64,000 nucleotides of DNA from positions 14,052,057 to 14,116,056 of the forward strand of contig OZ024898.1 in the NCBI GenBank assembly GCA_964017195.1. The letters are read 5' to 3'. The notes below the pieces were generated by a model. The model saw nothing but the letters and a program-made list of their open reading frames with translations, was not told the DNA's origin and did not search any database. Made by a program: the position numbers and the translations under genes. Positions 33,268-45,111 of the stretch are shown here, piece after piece (position 1 is the stretch's first letter; every line of letters begins with the position of its first letter). Origin of the DNA: Siderastrea radians. Taxonomy: Eukaryota > Cnidaria > Anthozoa > Scleractinia > Rhizangiidae.

Positions 33268-34800
33268 ATAGGCACGCACTGCGTGCAGAACCGATGACGT
33301 TTATTTTTCTTTTACCTTGTTGCAATTCTGCTGTTGTATGAATTTCCCAAGACAGTGTTGCAACAGGACTTAAAACAACAAAGCCTAGTGCCTTAGAACT
33401 ATCCTTCGCCCCTAGCCAAGTCCCATGGGGTAAAATGAAGTCAGCGTGACCGATATATTAATGCATGTGACAAACAGTATACCGGTAGTTCAGTTCAGTT
33501 ATTATCAATGCTTTCAGCTCTAATTCCCTCGCATTTTACTCATAATTCAGTATTTCTTCTCGTGACAGGCAAGGGTCCGGCCAAAACGGCGGTTCAACGT
33601 ACGAGTATAGCTTCGATAATTTTGTGTGGACCCTTGTCCTATCGTGCAAGCGTGTATGTACTTGTTGATGTATGTGTACTGTTCAAATGCAAGTGAGCAG
33701 AAACTTGTCCAACAAAAATGTACCTCAACTCTGCAGAGCGCATAAAACCTTCACGGGAAATCCAAAATGGCGACTGGACGAATCTTCTCATTTCACCATA
33801 GGTGACCCAAGCTCAAGATAAGAGACAAACGCCACGAACGTGACTTTATCGTACCGGCGTCTAAGGTGGTGTTGTGTTGCAACGGTTTGAATATGAAGGT
33901 TTGTATGAGAAGACAACGGATTTGTTTTAAATAGTAGAAATTATTGTTGTTTGACAATAAAGTTAACTAGCCCCGTTGCCTTGTTATATTCCTTGTCATT
34001 TGCCAGCTTCTCAGACCGATTTGAAACCATTTTGGCGATTTAGCGATTCTCAGAGTTTCCACTGCTAAGAGAAGCTTCTATTCTCATGGGACATTGCGTG
34101 ACTGTGCATGTGTTCCACCGAGGGAAATACATTTGCATATCAGAACAGTTATTCCATTTTCTTAACCTGCATCTTATGGTAAAATTTCATTTTGTTTATT
34201 CGAATGAATTTTTTTGTCTGAAATGCCATTATACCGTCTGTTTCAAGTTTTGTAAACAGGGTCTAATTTGCATAAGCTAGTTGAAATTTGACATACAAAA
34301 GTTAATTTATGCAAAGTCAAAATGTTCTCACGGTTCATCTATTTTAAGAAACCGGTTTGGGTCTCGGCTTGTGCTCATGGCCTGACAAAAACGGTATCTC
34401 AAATTTCTTTTTCTTTGGTTTCGAAGAGGACTGAAATCTTTATATCCAGCTAACTTCTTCAAGGGTTATGCAAAAACTGCTTGCTTCTCAGCTCTGGTTT
34501 GTTATTATTTTTCTTTGATCTTTAATTGTATTAAATGCTGCTAGAAAACTAAAAATGTTTGTCTGACAACACTTCAAAGCCCAGGGGTTGTATTCCTATC
34601 TATAAGCAATGTGGATGTGTCCCTCTGATATTAAAAGGTAAGGGTTTCAGTGTCCCGATGGCCCACCCCCACCCAGCATCTCACAGAGTACCCCCCCCCC
34701 CCCACCTCACACACTTGAGGACATCCACCAGATACCGTGTCCCACGTACCAGTGCCATTCTTTCCGGTTTACAGCATCAACTGGATGATGTCGGTTAAAA
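33268..34800. mobile_element. Copy A-specific insertion of about 1.5 kb
   Basis: Flanking sequence (GCAGTAATCCATGTGTTAAA on the left, AAAACGAGTTAAATCG on the right) is contiguous in copy B near 45720-45760, so 33268-34800 was inserted in A or lost from B. Both edges carry GTTAAA. Inside, 33560-33800 is the reverse complement of sequence near 52640-52900 (CACGATAGGACAAGGG, GGTCGCCATTTT). No protein recognised. Confidence 0.65.
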
Positions 34801-34848
34801 ACAAAAACGAGTTAAATCGAACCCATTCCTTAAAATTTTAATTGCCAT

Positions 34849-35745
34849 TTATTTTGTCAGTTTATTGGCCATAACGTTCTTAACATTTTTTGGCAATTCT
34901 TCAAAAACTGATTCTGGAATTTTCACGTAAAGTTGAGAGGCAAAATCAAACATTGCATCGCGGCCCAAGTAGCCATACTCCACTTCAAGGAAGGTCTTCA
35001 AATCACTTGGTCCCTGAACATTGAGACCTTCAAAGTTGTAAGTCTTAAGTGGTAATACACATGTCTTTGGGAATTGCTTTTTCCTGAAATCGTAGCTTCC
35101 AGGAATATTCCAGTTATAGCAGAAGCAACTAGGATCATCAGGATGTTGTCCTAATGTAAACACATCTAAATGCGCCAGTGTTTGATCAAAACGAATGTCA
35201 GGTCTAATTCCAAACTTGTCCCACAGTTTTTTGGTACCAGCAAATTTCAGCCGTTTACCTCCACAACCATTATAAGGTATTTCATTTCCATCATTATCAA
35301 ACCAACTTGTTCCTTTCACAGGGCATGTGTCTGACATGGATATGTTACCATCTTGCATGGATGTAAAGGAAGACAAATTCTGCAGAACAGTTGAAAAGTC
35401 ACTTTCAAAGATTGCTATATCAACATCTTCATCATGGTGTATGAATTTGCCACCTTCCCTGTAAACTGAGAGGGCTGTGCCACCACAAACCAAGTAATGA
35501 ACATTGATCTGACTCAGATACTCTGTCACTTGCTTCAGTAGATAAACCAACACAGGTTTGAATGTTTTGTTTTGCCCTAGCTTGGCTCCGAAGTTTTTGA
35601 CAGTACAGCCATTCCACATATCAAAACTGATGCAACTTGAAGATGCAACTTCAACCAGAGAACTGCCATCTGCTTCCTTCTGTCCACCTTCCTTGCAACT
35701 GTTGTCTTTACACATTGCCAAGAAGTCATCCTCACATTCAGCCAT
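34849..35745 (-). CDS. LicD/fukutin-like nucleotidyltransferase-fold protein, intact copy
   Basis: 298 residues from the ATG at 35745, preferred because GCCATGG fits a Kozak context and TTACAG just upstream looks like a splice acceptor; the frame opens 27 codons earlier at 35826. The core motif LVCGGTALSVYREGG (residues ~85-99) followed by HHDEDVDIAIF (103-113) is the nucleotidyltransferase signature of the LicD/FKTN family, in which the Asp pair binds metal. The tail LPLKTYNFEGLNVQG...FLEVEYG resembles the LicD end. Members transfer phosphocholine or sugar-phosphate groups to glycans. Here the substrate is unknown. No membrane segment is obvious, but an upstream exon could encode one. A broken paralogue lies at 45203-46474. 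Confidence 0.65.
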   Translation of the reverse strand: MAECEDDFLAMCKDNSCKEGGQKEADGSSLVEVASSSCISFDMWNGCTVKNFGAKLGQNKTFKPVLVYLLKQVTEYLSQINVHYLVCGGTALSVYREGGKFIHHDEDVDIAIFESDFSTVLQNLSSFTSMQDGNISMSDTCPVKGTSWFDNDGNEIPYNGCGGKRLKFAGTKKLWDKFGIRPDIRFDQTLAHLDVFTLGQHPDDPSCFCYNWNIPGSYDFRKKQFPKTCVLPLKTYNFEGLNVQGPSDLKTFLEVEYGYLGRDAMFDFASQLYVKIPESVFEELPKNVKNVMANKLTK

Positions 35746-36194
35746 GGCAACCTGTAATTTATAATGGCAATCTTTTAAGTGAAAAAACTCTTGAATCTTA
35801 TTGGTTGGGAGTAGCCCAATTTCCATTAATTGAGTGAGTGCGGGAGGTTGAAATTAAGCAAAATTTAAAAGAATTACCGGTACCTGTCAGTAAGCAACCA
35901 AGAATGTTGAAAAATAGCCTCCAAACCATTACCCTTCCCAGTCCCAGAGTTTTTCTTTCTTCTTCTTTGGTTGCCTTTTTGAGGCTCAATTTTGTTTGAG
36001 AAGAACAAAGAAAAACCTCAGTCTGGGCCAGGGTACCAAACCATCCCAGTGTAAAGGAAAATTGTATTGCTTCTTAGAAATGTTACAAATGAGGAACTAA
36101 AAAAGTCCACAGAAAAGAAATATGCAGAATATACACTGAAACCTAAAGGAAAGTGTTTAAAAAGTGACCCACAATGTGCACAATTTCAGAACAA

Positions 36195-36420
36195 TACTAA
36201 ATGGTGGAGGGGGACAGGGTGGGGGGGACAGGGTGGGGGGGACAGGGTGGGGGGGGCAGGGTGGGGGGGGCAGGAGACCGGGAGAAAAGAGTGTGGGAGG
36301 TGTATGGGATTCAAGAAAAGAGGAGGCGGGAAGCGGGATTCCCTGGGAAGCAGGAGAAAAAGGGAAAAATTACTCAACATTGCACAACATTTTGTAATCG
36401 AAAACACGCAAAGAGGCAGG
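36195..36420 (+). mobile_element. G-rich mobile repeat, copy 3
   Basis: Tandem GGGGGACAGGGTG units, then GGAGACCGGGAGAAAAGAG, GGGAAGCGGGATTCCC and AAAAATTACTCAACATTGCA; same family as 31977-32240. The corresponding place in copy B (about 47200) lacks it. Confidence 0.75.
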
Positions 36421-36640
36421 AGCCAACAACAGCATCAACAGCACTAATTCTAATCCATCACTTTAATATAGGCCTATATGCATTGAAATCAACACATCAA
36501 CCTTGTCTTGTCTTAACTTTTTATTTTGCTGATAGCAATGGAGCTGATATTGCCTTACATGACCAATTAAGCTTCTAGAGACATTATTGGGGAAAGGCGG
36601 TACTCTAGGGATGTGTGGCCCGAGGGGATAAGTTTTTCAT

Positions 36641-38017
36641 GAGATTTGGCCTTGAACAGGGTATATGATTTCATCAGTTTTTGTCTTAAATGGGGTATGT
36701 TTACATTATCTAATAGTTTAAACAGGATAATCACCGCAAACAGCTCAGTGACTTCTTGAAGCTGTAAATAGATTTGTAATTGCTAATGTATTGTGCATGG
36801 TTCAATTTTACCTGTTACCATCCCCCCCACCCCTGGCAACCCTGGGGACAAGTCCAGCCCTTCAGTCCCGGGGGTGGGGAATTGCTTGAAGTTGTCTTGT
36901 CCCGGGGGGAGGGGGGGCGGGGCAAATAAAAAATAACTTCTTGTTGTTCTTGTGAAGTACGTCACTTCTCGGTTGACGCCTGACCGCATGGAGAAGACGG
37001 CCTGTTTCCATTGAGAATCTCTAGAATTTGCAGCAGACTGGTTAGACAAGAATAATCTCAAAATTAAAATCTGTGTTCGAAGGTACTTTTATTTTAAATT
37101 GTTAAACGAATGTGCGTTTGATGCGTACTTGAATGGATGGTGTTCGTCCCAAACAAAGAAATATTAAATTATTTTCTTCAGCGTATTTACATGTATGTAT
37201 ATACTAAGACGACTTAAATAGACTCTATATGAAAATGGATGCATGGATTTATATTAAACAGAGGTTGCAATCCAGTGTTCATTCTTATGAAACAAGCTAA
37301 GAAAAACTCAATTTGTTCACGGGCCTCTTCGGGTATGTGCTATATTTAAAATAAACACGTTAGCCGTATGCCATTATATACTTTCTCGATTGCGTTTTTC
37401 TTCAGTTTTCTTTTCAAATATAGTGTTCATGTTTTTATTTCATTGTTGCAGATGAAAATGTTTTCCAGATTAGTCGCAGGAGAAATAAGGTCAGATACAT
37501 TCTTGCTTCTCAGATGCAAATGTTGCTTCCAAAACAAATGTTTCACAGTTTGGCCACCAAGGAAACATTAATTTTCTACTAGTTCCCAGCGTTGCTTGCG
37601 AAAGGTGTTTGCATGCGTTGCAGTTTGCATGCGATGCAATGTAAGACGCAATGTTCTCTGGTTTATCCCTATAAGAAGGAAACATTCTTATGCTTCCTGC
37701 TAGTTTATTTAGCCACCCTGGAAACATCAGAGCAAACAATACTTCCACAAAAATGTTTCCCACTTTAGCCAGGCCCTTATCTAGACCCTAATAAATTCGT
37801 ACATTATTTTTACGCGTATTTTTCTCGTCATTTGCGAGTGCATTTGGAGCGTTTTCTCTGTTGTAGAGTGTGAGTTCCCGAAAAGTAACGAAAACCAGAC
37901 CAAGGAACCCTTTTGATCGATCTCAGTCTGCATTTTATACTCAAACAAACAAGGGGGTTAGTTTCTAAAGAAACTGTGGTGCTACGTCGGGGGGGACGTG
38001 AAACACAAAACTTTGGA
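36641..38017. other. Intergenic stretch between copy A and the aspartoacylase gene
   Basis: C-run/G-run segments near 36822-36920 and an element-like region near 37440-37790 with AAATGTTTCC/GGAAACATT words. No gene recognised. Confidence 0.4.
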
Positions 38018-38628
38018 TTTATCAACTGAGTTGATAAGGTAAATTGGCCACTGTGAAGAAATTGAAAGCTGACGTTTCGAGCGAGCGAATCCAATTCACT
38101 CTGACGAAGAGCTAGTGCGCCGGTCAATTCGAAACTTCAACATCCACCCCCCCGGGCATTTGACTGTGCATCGTGCCCGGGGAGGGGGGGGGATTTGAAC
38201 ATTGCGTTGGAAGGGTGGGGAATTTGAACCGGATCTCGCGTAATACGTCCGTGAGTTTTGTTCAGTTTTTTCAGGGTTTGACAGATCTGCAGGATAGAAT
38301 TTCGCCTTTGTTAGTGAACAACTCTTTCAAAAGGGTTTTTAAAAAAGTGTAAAGGTGTCATTACGGCATAGCTCTCCCTGAAAGGCGTGTAAAGTGTTGA
38401 TTAAAGACGAAATTTGACTTTGAGGAGAGGTAGTTGAACGGCATTTTTGCCCCGATGGGGAGGAATTTGAACAAGCCAATCTTCAAAAGTTCAAAGGCCC
38501 GGGGGGTTGCCCGGTGGGGGGATGTTGAACTTTCGAATTGATCGGCGCATAACGCTGGAAACGTCAGCTTTCAATCTCTTTACGGTGGCCAATTTACCTC
38601 GTCAACTCAGTTGCTAAATCCAGAATTT
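38018..38628. mobile_element. Nested inverted-repeat element upstream of the aspartoacylase gene
   Basis: Outer arms TTTATCAACTGAGTTGATAA...AAATTGGCCACTGTGAAG and GCTGACGTTTC, with the complement at 38560-38625. Inside, 38150-38520 is a C/G-tract-bounded repeat related to 17310-17745. It ends about 240 bp before the start codon at 38865, so it may form part of that gene's promoter. Confidence 0.75.
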
Positions 38629-38864
38629 TGTGCATTTTATACTGACATCTTCCCACGTACCTTTTCCACCGTCTCACTTCAAAAGACTTGGACAGCTTCC
38701 TGAAATCCGCAAAGAACAATTCTGAATGCCATAGCGGCCGCCATGTTTTTTGACCTATTGAAGCCTGGGAATGAAGTTCCCAGTCTTCCCAGACTATCCC
38801 ACCTTGCAGAACTGCCTTGCAGAAGATTCGTAGAACACATCCCGTCGAGTCAAGCAAACGATAA

Positions 38865-39878
38865 ATGGCTGTTTGTTGTGCCAGTGAAGTTCATGATCCT
38901 GTTCAAAGCGTTTGTATTGGTGGGGGAACACACGGAAATGAACTGCACGGAGTATACTTGGTTAAAAACTGGCTGAAAGCCGGTGGCCATGAGATCAGAA
39001 GAACCTCATTTCAAACTCATGCGGTGTTGAGTAACCCCCGGGCAGTAGAAAAATGCGTTCGTTACATTGATGTGGATTTAAACAGACAGTTTACACCAGA
39101 AAACCTCTTCCCATCTGAAGACGAAAAGCAAGGATTGCCTTATGAAATAAAGAGAGCTCAAGACTTGTATTCACAATTTCAAGACGAATCCGGTGACAAA
39201 GGGGTGGACCTTTGGCTCGATTTGCATAACACGACCGCAAATATGGGTCCCTGTTTTATTATGTCACACAAGAATAGTCCTTTCTCTTTGCAAATAGCAG
39301 CTTACGTGCTGACAAAATTTCCAGATATCCGCATTATGCAGCTGAAAGGCATTTTCGAGGGGATTCATTGTGAAAAGGATCAAGGTAAAGAAAAGACACA
39401 GGAAATGTCTGCCGAATTTCCCACAGGGAGTGTGTCAAATATTGCCAAAGAGGGCTTCACTTTAGAAATGGGCCCCCTCCCCAATGGGATATTACATGCA
39501 TCCATGTATAACTTGGCAAAGGAAATAGTATGTGGTGTACTTGACGCTGTGGAAGAATTCAACCATGGGAAGGAATTTGAAGGGAAGGAAATTGAACTGT
39601 TCAAATTTCAAGGTATTGTTCACTACCCTACAGATGAAAAAGGGGAAATTTCTGCCATGATTGCTCCAGATTTGGATGGAAAAGATTGGGAACCACTTTA
39701 TCCAGGAGATCCTCTTTTCTTGACATTTTCTGGTGAAACTGTACCGTTTAAGGGTGACCATGTAGTGTGGCCAGTTTTTATAAACGAGGCTGCATATTTT
39801 AGAAACAAGATAGCACTGGCAGTTACCACAAAAGAAAAGATTGTTATTCCAGCTTTAAAGGTAAAGCCAGTCCATTAA
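38865..39878 (+). CDS. Aspartoacylase/aminoacylase-3 family zinc hydrolase
   Basis: A single frame of 337 residues matching vertebrate ASPA (313) and ACY3 end to end. These enzymes use one zinc to hydrolyse N-acyl amino acids in the cytosol (N-acetylaspartate for ASPA, N-acetyl aromatic amino acids and mercapturates for ACY3). Zinc ligands: H23 and E26 in GGTHGNE, H121 in DLHNTT. Catalytic base: E201 in LEMGPLPNG. Substrate-binding residues R66, N73 and R74 (RYIDVDLNR) and NPRA at 57-60 are kept. The position of ASPA Arg168 is Ser191 here, so N-acetylaspartate may not be the substrate. TAA directly precedes the ATG, which fixes the start. The absence of introns, unlike vertebrate ASPA, may mean a retrocopy or lineage-specific intron loss. 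Confidence 0.9.
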   Translation: MAVCCASEVHDPVQSVCIGGGTHGNELHGVYLVKNWLKAGGHEIRRTSFQTHAVLSNPRAVEKCVRYIDVDLNRQFTPENLFPSEDEKQGLPYEIKRAQDLYSQFQDESGDKGVDLWLDLHNTTANMGPCFIMSHKNSPFSLQIAAYVLTKFPDIRIMQLKGIFEGIHCEKDQGKEKTQEMSAEFPTGSVSNIAKEGFTLEMGPLPNGILHASMYNLAKEIVCGVLDAVEEFNHGKEFEGKEIELFKFQGIVHYPTDEKGEISAMIAPDLDGKDWEPLYPGDPLFLTFSGETVPFKGDHVVWPVFINEAAYFRNKIALAVTTKEKIVIPALKVKPVH

Positions 39879-39938
39879 TGGTTATGACTGCCTTCCTGCA
39901 AATTATTAGTTGTCTTGAAACGACATTTTTATTGGTTA

Positions 39939-39944
39939 AATAAA
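39939..39944 (+). terminator. Polyadenylation signal AATAAA
   Basis: Canonical AATAAA about 60 bases after the stop codon of the aspartoacylase-family gene. Confidence 0.6.
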
Positions 39945-39949
39945 GTGGT

Positions 39950-41050
39950 CAGATCATGAGCTATATAGCTATATACCAATCAAAATAGTGAAAGTTTGGA
40001 ATATATGTCCTTTCAAGAAAACAAATAATTTGCAGCAAGGCATCCGTAACTGTTACTGGTATATATAGGAAACATGTGATTTGAGTTCTCACCGAATGTT
40101 GTTTCAAGCAAGCAGCACTGAAATATGGTTTCAGGAGGTTTTCATTAGGCAGTGTAGAAATGGGGCTGGGTGGTTTTTCAGGAAAGTTATCAGACCCACT
40201 GGAGAATCAGAGGGAAACAGGGATATTTGCAGAAGAAAATGTGGAAATCAAAGACAAGGGACAGCAGAACTGATGGTAAGGTGATAATTTTATTGAAGTG
40301 TCAACATACTTCAGCGCCCTTTGCTCGAAACAACGTTAGGTGAAAACTCGAACTACATTTTTACTATAGCTCAAGGTCAAATTTCACATGTTCCATGGGT
40401 ATTTTTGTGTTCATCTGTCAAATGATGGTCATTAGCATTTGAATGGATGTTATATCATGTTATTACAGTCGAAATATTCAGCGTGTTCTGCTTGTTATTC
40501 AGGAATGATTTTTATTAATTGGGAACAGATTGCCTTATTGGAATCAAAATTCCATTTCTAAATTGAAGATTGAAATCTTCCAATCTTCGTAACGAACGTT
40601 GATTGGGTTGTTACTTACGTAAGCCAAAAGTTCACACGTGAAACATGAAACCGTTGGCAGCTGTTGGTTTCACTCGGTTTGCAGGGAATTTACAGGGAAT
40701 TTTTCTCAATTTCCAGGAACATTTCTTGTGCATTTACAGCACACTTGTTTTTAAGAAATTATTCTTCACAGTTTTATAACAGCAGACTGCTTCTTCACGT
40801 GTAAAAGTACTTGCGATTAATATTTTGTTGAGGAAACACATATCAGTTCAGATACATCAAGCCACCAACAGTCTGCTACTTGTACGTGAACATTCACTAG
40901 TCTTAATAAAAAAGAAGTTCCAACTGTGATTTTTTCATGATCTGAAGTTACATGGTCAACAAACAATGAAGCTGAGTGGGGCTGTTGTGTTAGGAAAAGA
41001 GTTTTGTCTGTTTAGTGAGTCCAACTTAATAGCCATGCAAAAGAGTTTAC
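39950..41050. other. Intergenic stretch, nothing recognised
   Basis: AT-rich, with short non-protein-like frames only. Confidence 0.4.
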
Positions 41051-41234
41051 AGTGATGGAGTTGAAATTTCTCTTTACATCATCACTACTTGTCCAAACAT
41101 TCAAGTAATGAGAATAAAGGAATTGATCACCAAGGATAAGATGTCTTGATATTTAGACAAATTCTTTTTCCTAGTTCCATAAGAAATGTATGGAGAACAG
41201 TAAGGGGAATATGCATTTTCATACCAGGGCTTAA
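41051..41234 (+). repeat. Dispersed repeat, copy 1
   Basis: Shares about 180 bp with 47366-47555, including TCAAGTAATGAGAATAAAGG, GATCACCAAGGATAAGAT and CCATAAGAAATGTATGGAGA. The two copies lie outside the collinear part of the segmental duplication. Confidence 0.8.
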
Positions 41235-41819
41235 CGGCTTAAGATTGGTCAACAAGTACGAGATTGAGTGCAAGTACCACTTTTTTAATTTCAAACCAGT
41301 GACATTTCCAGAACCCTTACTCCTTCGTGTTGTTGTTCACCAGTAGGATGTAGGAAGCTCCAGGAATAAGATTGGCAGGTGAAATTAAAATATTAAGCCT
41401 GCAAACAAGACTGATAAATCGTACTTGGTCCCTAATGTCTTCCGTGAGCAGTAAAAATACCCAATTCCAGCCCTCTACAGGCTAACCACAAGAGGCTACA
41501 CGGAACCTCGAAATATGGACGGCAACTCAGTCACAGTTGTTTGGGCCTCACTTGCTGTTGTTGCTAGTGCTTTCATGATGAAAGAATTAATGCACCTATC
41601 AATGTTAAGCCCCGGTGTGGGGGGAGGGGTGGGCAATCCCCAGAGAATTTGACATTTTTAGGGAAACCAGAGTCAAATGCCCTACCCCCAGACAATAGTG
41701 AATGTCAAATTTCGGCCCCTACAGAGTAACTTTTTCTCTGAAAGTCAAATAATTGGGGCACCATGTATGTTCAAAGTCCCTACCCAGGGGACAACCTTGT
41801 ATGCAAATTCCTGGGCGTG

Positions 41820-41860
<41 letters not shown>

Positions 41861-42186
41861 AAGCCGGGAACAAGAGCAGGAACTGTATAAAACTACCATA
41901 TCAAGGTGCAGCAGGATCCTGGAAAAACCACCTATCGTGGCAACAGATTTCTGCTTTTTTTGTGATGGTTTGGCAAATAGGAAAATTACTAACAATCGGG
42001 AGATTAGGCCATCCCCCAAAAATGTTTTGTTTCCCATCGCCCTGTCTCGTATTAAAATGTGGATCGGTCGGTCGGTTAAAAAAAATTAATAAAATAAATC
42101 CGATGAAAGAAACATTGACAAATAAGTTAGTTCCAAGTGGGCCTTCGTTATATTTTCCCCGTGACTGCCATTTTGTATGCCATTTT
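41235..42186. other. Intergenic stretch, nothing recognised
   Basis: Includes a C-run/G-run repeat near 41615-41850 bounded by the complementary words CAATGTTAAGCCCCGG and GGGGCTTAACATTG, probably a small inverted-repeat element. No gene. Confidence 0.4.
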
Positions 42187-42290
42187 GTATGCGAGATAGA
42201 AAATGAGAGATGCGAGATAAAAAAATGCAAGATGCGAGATAAAAAATGCAAGATGCGAGGTAAAAAATGCGACATGCGAGATAAAAAATT
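42187..42290 (+). repeat. Minisatellite at the left border of copy B
   Basis: Imperfect tandem units of about 14-20 bp, ATGCGAGATAAAAA with variants. The array stops exactly where homology to copy A begins (about 42287). Confidence 0.8.
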
Positions 42291-43390
42291 TTAGGTAAAG
42301 TCACCAAGTTTAATGGGTTTAGCTTGCTTATGAAAAACTGAGTTAAAAACGTCCCAAGTCAGTGCGGGCACAATCGGTCCTCCCACGGTCCGAATAGGTT
42401 AATTGCACCAATGGCTGGAGCAATCTTTTTGTAGATATTTTCTGTATGACATTCCCAATTTAATGTTTGCTCTAGACTCTAAGACATTTAGCTGATGCTA
42501 CCTGTTCTACAGCCTTGTCATTCGTGTTTTGAGAAGGTCTTTCTGAAAGTTCTGATAACTTCTGTCTTGATGCATTTAGCATAAACTCAGCTTTTGTCAA
42601 ATTCAAAGGTAAGCTTTTCTAGCTTTTTTGGTTGATATCCATGTGTACACTTCACTTAAATCAAAATTTTAGACAATCATTTACATGCTTAACGCCTGTA
42701 CTAGCAAACATCAAGCCGGTGTCATCAGCGTACATACTGGTTTGTGAAGACAGCAAGCAGTTTGGTAAGTCATTAATATCAGTATATAACAAGAGGAGAG
42801 GTACTAGAATTGTTCCTTGAGGTACACCCCATCTTTAGAATTTCGGGGTTGACTTAGAACATTTAATGTTGTGTCAAATTTGAGTTCGATTTCCTAGTAA
42901 GAAGCAAACCATTTATAACCGGACCGACATATTCCACAGTATTGACCGAAATTTACGTAGCAAAATATCCTGATCAACTGTGTCAAAAGCCTTTTTAACG
43001 TCTAAAAAGACGACAGCGTTGACAAAGCCACGATCAATGTTCATAGCCCAACTATCATTCGCTTCAAGAAGTGCCGTAACCGTGGAGAGTAGAGAAACCA
43101 GTTTGATGATGTGTGAGAAGACTATTCTTAATTAGATAGTGATATAACTTCTCGTAAATTGGGTAGATTATCCGTTCAAAAACTTTGACCACCACTGCAA
43201 TTGCTGGAATTGGTTGGTAATTTGTCGGGTCTGCGCGCTTCTCTGAATTATTCTGGCAGATTTCCATTCATCAGGGAAGATTCCAGTTATATGCAAGGAT
43301 TTACGATACCAGAACACTTAGAAGGAGTAGCCCAGTGTGAAAGACTTTTTAAGTATACAACTATTTCCAAGCTGTTTGCAGTGGGCATGT
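42290..43390 (-). pseudogene. Broken non-LTR retrotransposon reverse transcriptase, copy B
   Basis: Same LINE fragment as copy A. The N-terminal part at 43267-43064 reads DPTNYQPIPAIAVVVKVFER; downstream pieces include the YADD region with frameshifts. The thumb and C-terminus present at 28184-28640 are missing, because the duplicated segment begins at 42287. Confidence 0.75.
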
Positions 43391-44510
43391 TGGTACGAAA
43401 GCGTTAATTGCGTTGTGTCGACACGTCACTGCTTGCTTTCAGTGAGTCAGTGACTCTTGTTCATTCGTTGACCTTTCGTTCTTTGGGTAGAAGAGGGGAG
43501 GGGGTGGGGCTGAAAGCAGAGAAGCCACGAACTAAGTCAGGGCGTGGAGACTGAAACTTATTTTTGTTTTTTCTTCACTGTTCTTATTTTTATGTTCTTA
43601 TGTTACTCCTTCTTAAGTTTGTGTCTCTAATTAGCATGTATGCTAAAGTAGTTTGACAATCCCAGAGGTGGATCAAGGGAAGGACTCGGAGGGCGGCATT
43701 CTTTTTATTCCGAAACACTTTCAATCCGGTCTCCTGAATCCAAACCTGAAGCGGGGAGGAGCGTTGCGTGATGACACTAAAAACGGCTGCGTCAGAGACC
43801 GCTGAAGCTATGAGGTTTAAGTGAGAATTGACTAAATAAGTAGACCTGTTTAGAGGGCGAAGGAAAACTTGTTGCTCAAGTGGGAAAAAAAAGAAAAACA
43901 AAACAAAAAACGACACCAACATTATCCAGTACTTTCCGGTGCCAATTCATTTTATTCTGGTACACTCCGGTGTCATTTCAGTTAGTTCTGGTTCCATTCC
44001 GGTTTTCGAGCGGATTTGTATTCCCCCCCCAGAATTGATCCCCCGGTCAAAGTTCACTAGCGAAAATGGACCCCCCCGGGCCAATTACGCCAGAAGATAC
44101 GGACCCGCCTGTTAAAACTTACACTACCCCCAACTTTAACAGAAAATCTGGCTATTTGCATGTAAACCACTGAAATGAGTCTTTCGCTTTTTAGCGCTGG
44201 CAACAATAACCATTTCTTTTGGCTTTTGATAAACTACAATAATTCTGAAACGGCAGATTATATTAACCTATACGCACAGGCTAATTTATTAAAGAGCTGC
44301 CGCGCTTTAAAACCAAAAATAAAATGTGTATTCATTCTTAACACGTACCGCGAGACTAATGACCTTTTTCCCAAAACTTGCCTTTTTTAAAAGGAAATTA
44401 TTGCCTTATTGAAGTGGATCTACATGTCCGAAAGGGGGCCCATATCCTCAATTTGGTAGACACGCCTGTCTCGAATCTTTTTGGAAATTTAGCTTTTTAT
44501 AACAACAGAA

Positions 44511-44547
<37 letters not shown>
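44511..44547 (+). repeat. (ATT)n microsatellite
   Basis: About 12 uninterrupted ATT units, absent at the matching place in copy A (near 31950). Confidence 0.95.
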
Positions 44548-45111
44548 GAAAAGCAAATCGGTGTCCCTGTTGAAAACCGATCAATGCCAAACGTAACCGA
44601 AGAGTGCATGTTCAGCACTTACCACTGAAGGTTTCTACCGTTGACGATAAGGGAAAATAATTTACAGTTTGACCCTCTCTTACGGTTGTGTGTTGTCTAT
44701 GAAATTATTTTCTCAACATTATTCGTGAACATTGTGCTAACTGTTTGCATGTAGCTGGTTGAATAATATTTCGAAGAGCGCAAATCTTTACACAGGTTTC
44801 TTTCGTGTTTATGTATTAAAAATGTAGATTTGTTACTTTCACCAACACTATGTTCGATGTAAATGTGTCCTGGCAAGCTCTATGAGATGCTGATAAGTCA
44901 TTCGACTTGAGCTTTTGGAAGCCAAAGTTTAAAGAATTATCACTCAGGTTAAAAATAAATATTTTACACTGAGATTTTCTATTAAAACGGTTCACACTGT
45001 ATCGTTTTGTAACACGAATACATTTGATGGTTCAAAGATTCCAAAGACAAGTTTAGGTATTCAAGAAGAAGAGACTGTGAAGCTGATGGCAAAACTGCGA
45101 GAACGTTTAAA

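Larger units (their letters stand above)
29085..36640. repeat. Segmental duplication, copy A
   Basis: Collinear with 42287-48690 apart from insertions and one inversion. Matching anchors (A/B): RT fragment 29090-30400/42290-43390; 30790-31420/43655-44300; 32244-32880/44571-45111; LicD-like gene; 36000-36180/47030-47200; 36460-36620/48495-48680. By eye identity is roughly 85-90 percent, so the duplication is old. Confidence 0.85.

Noticed and set aside
38040..38135. CTGACGA and GAAACGTCAGC words resembling a hammerhead core in the 38018-38628 element
   Set aside because: The two words lie on opposite strands and no helix I partner is present, so they cannot fold as a hammerhead.
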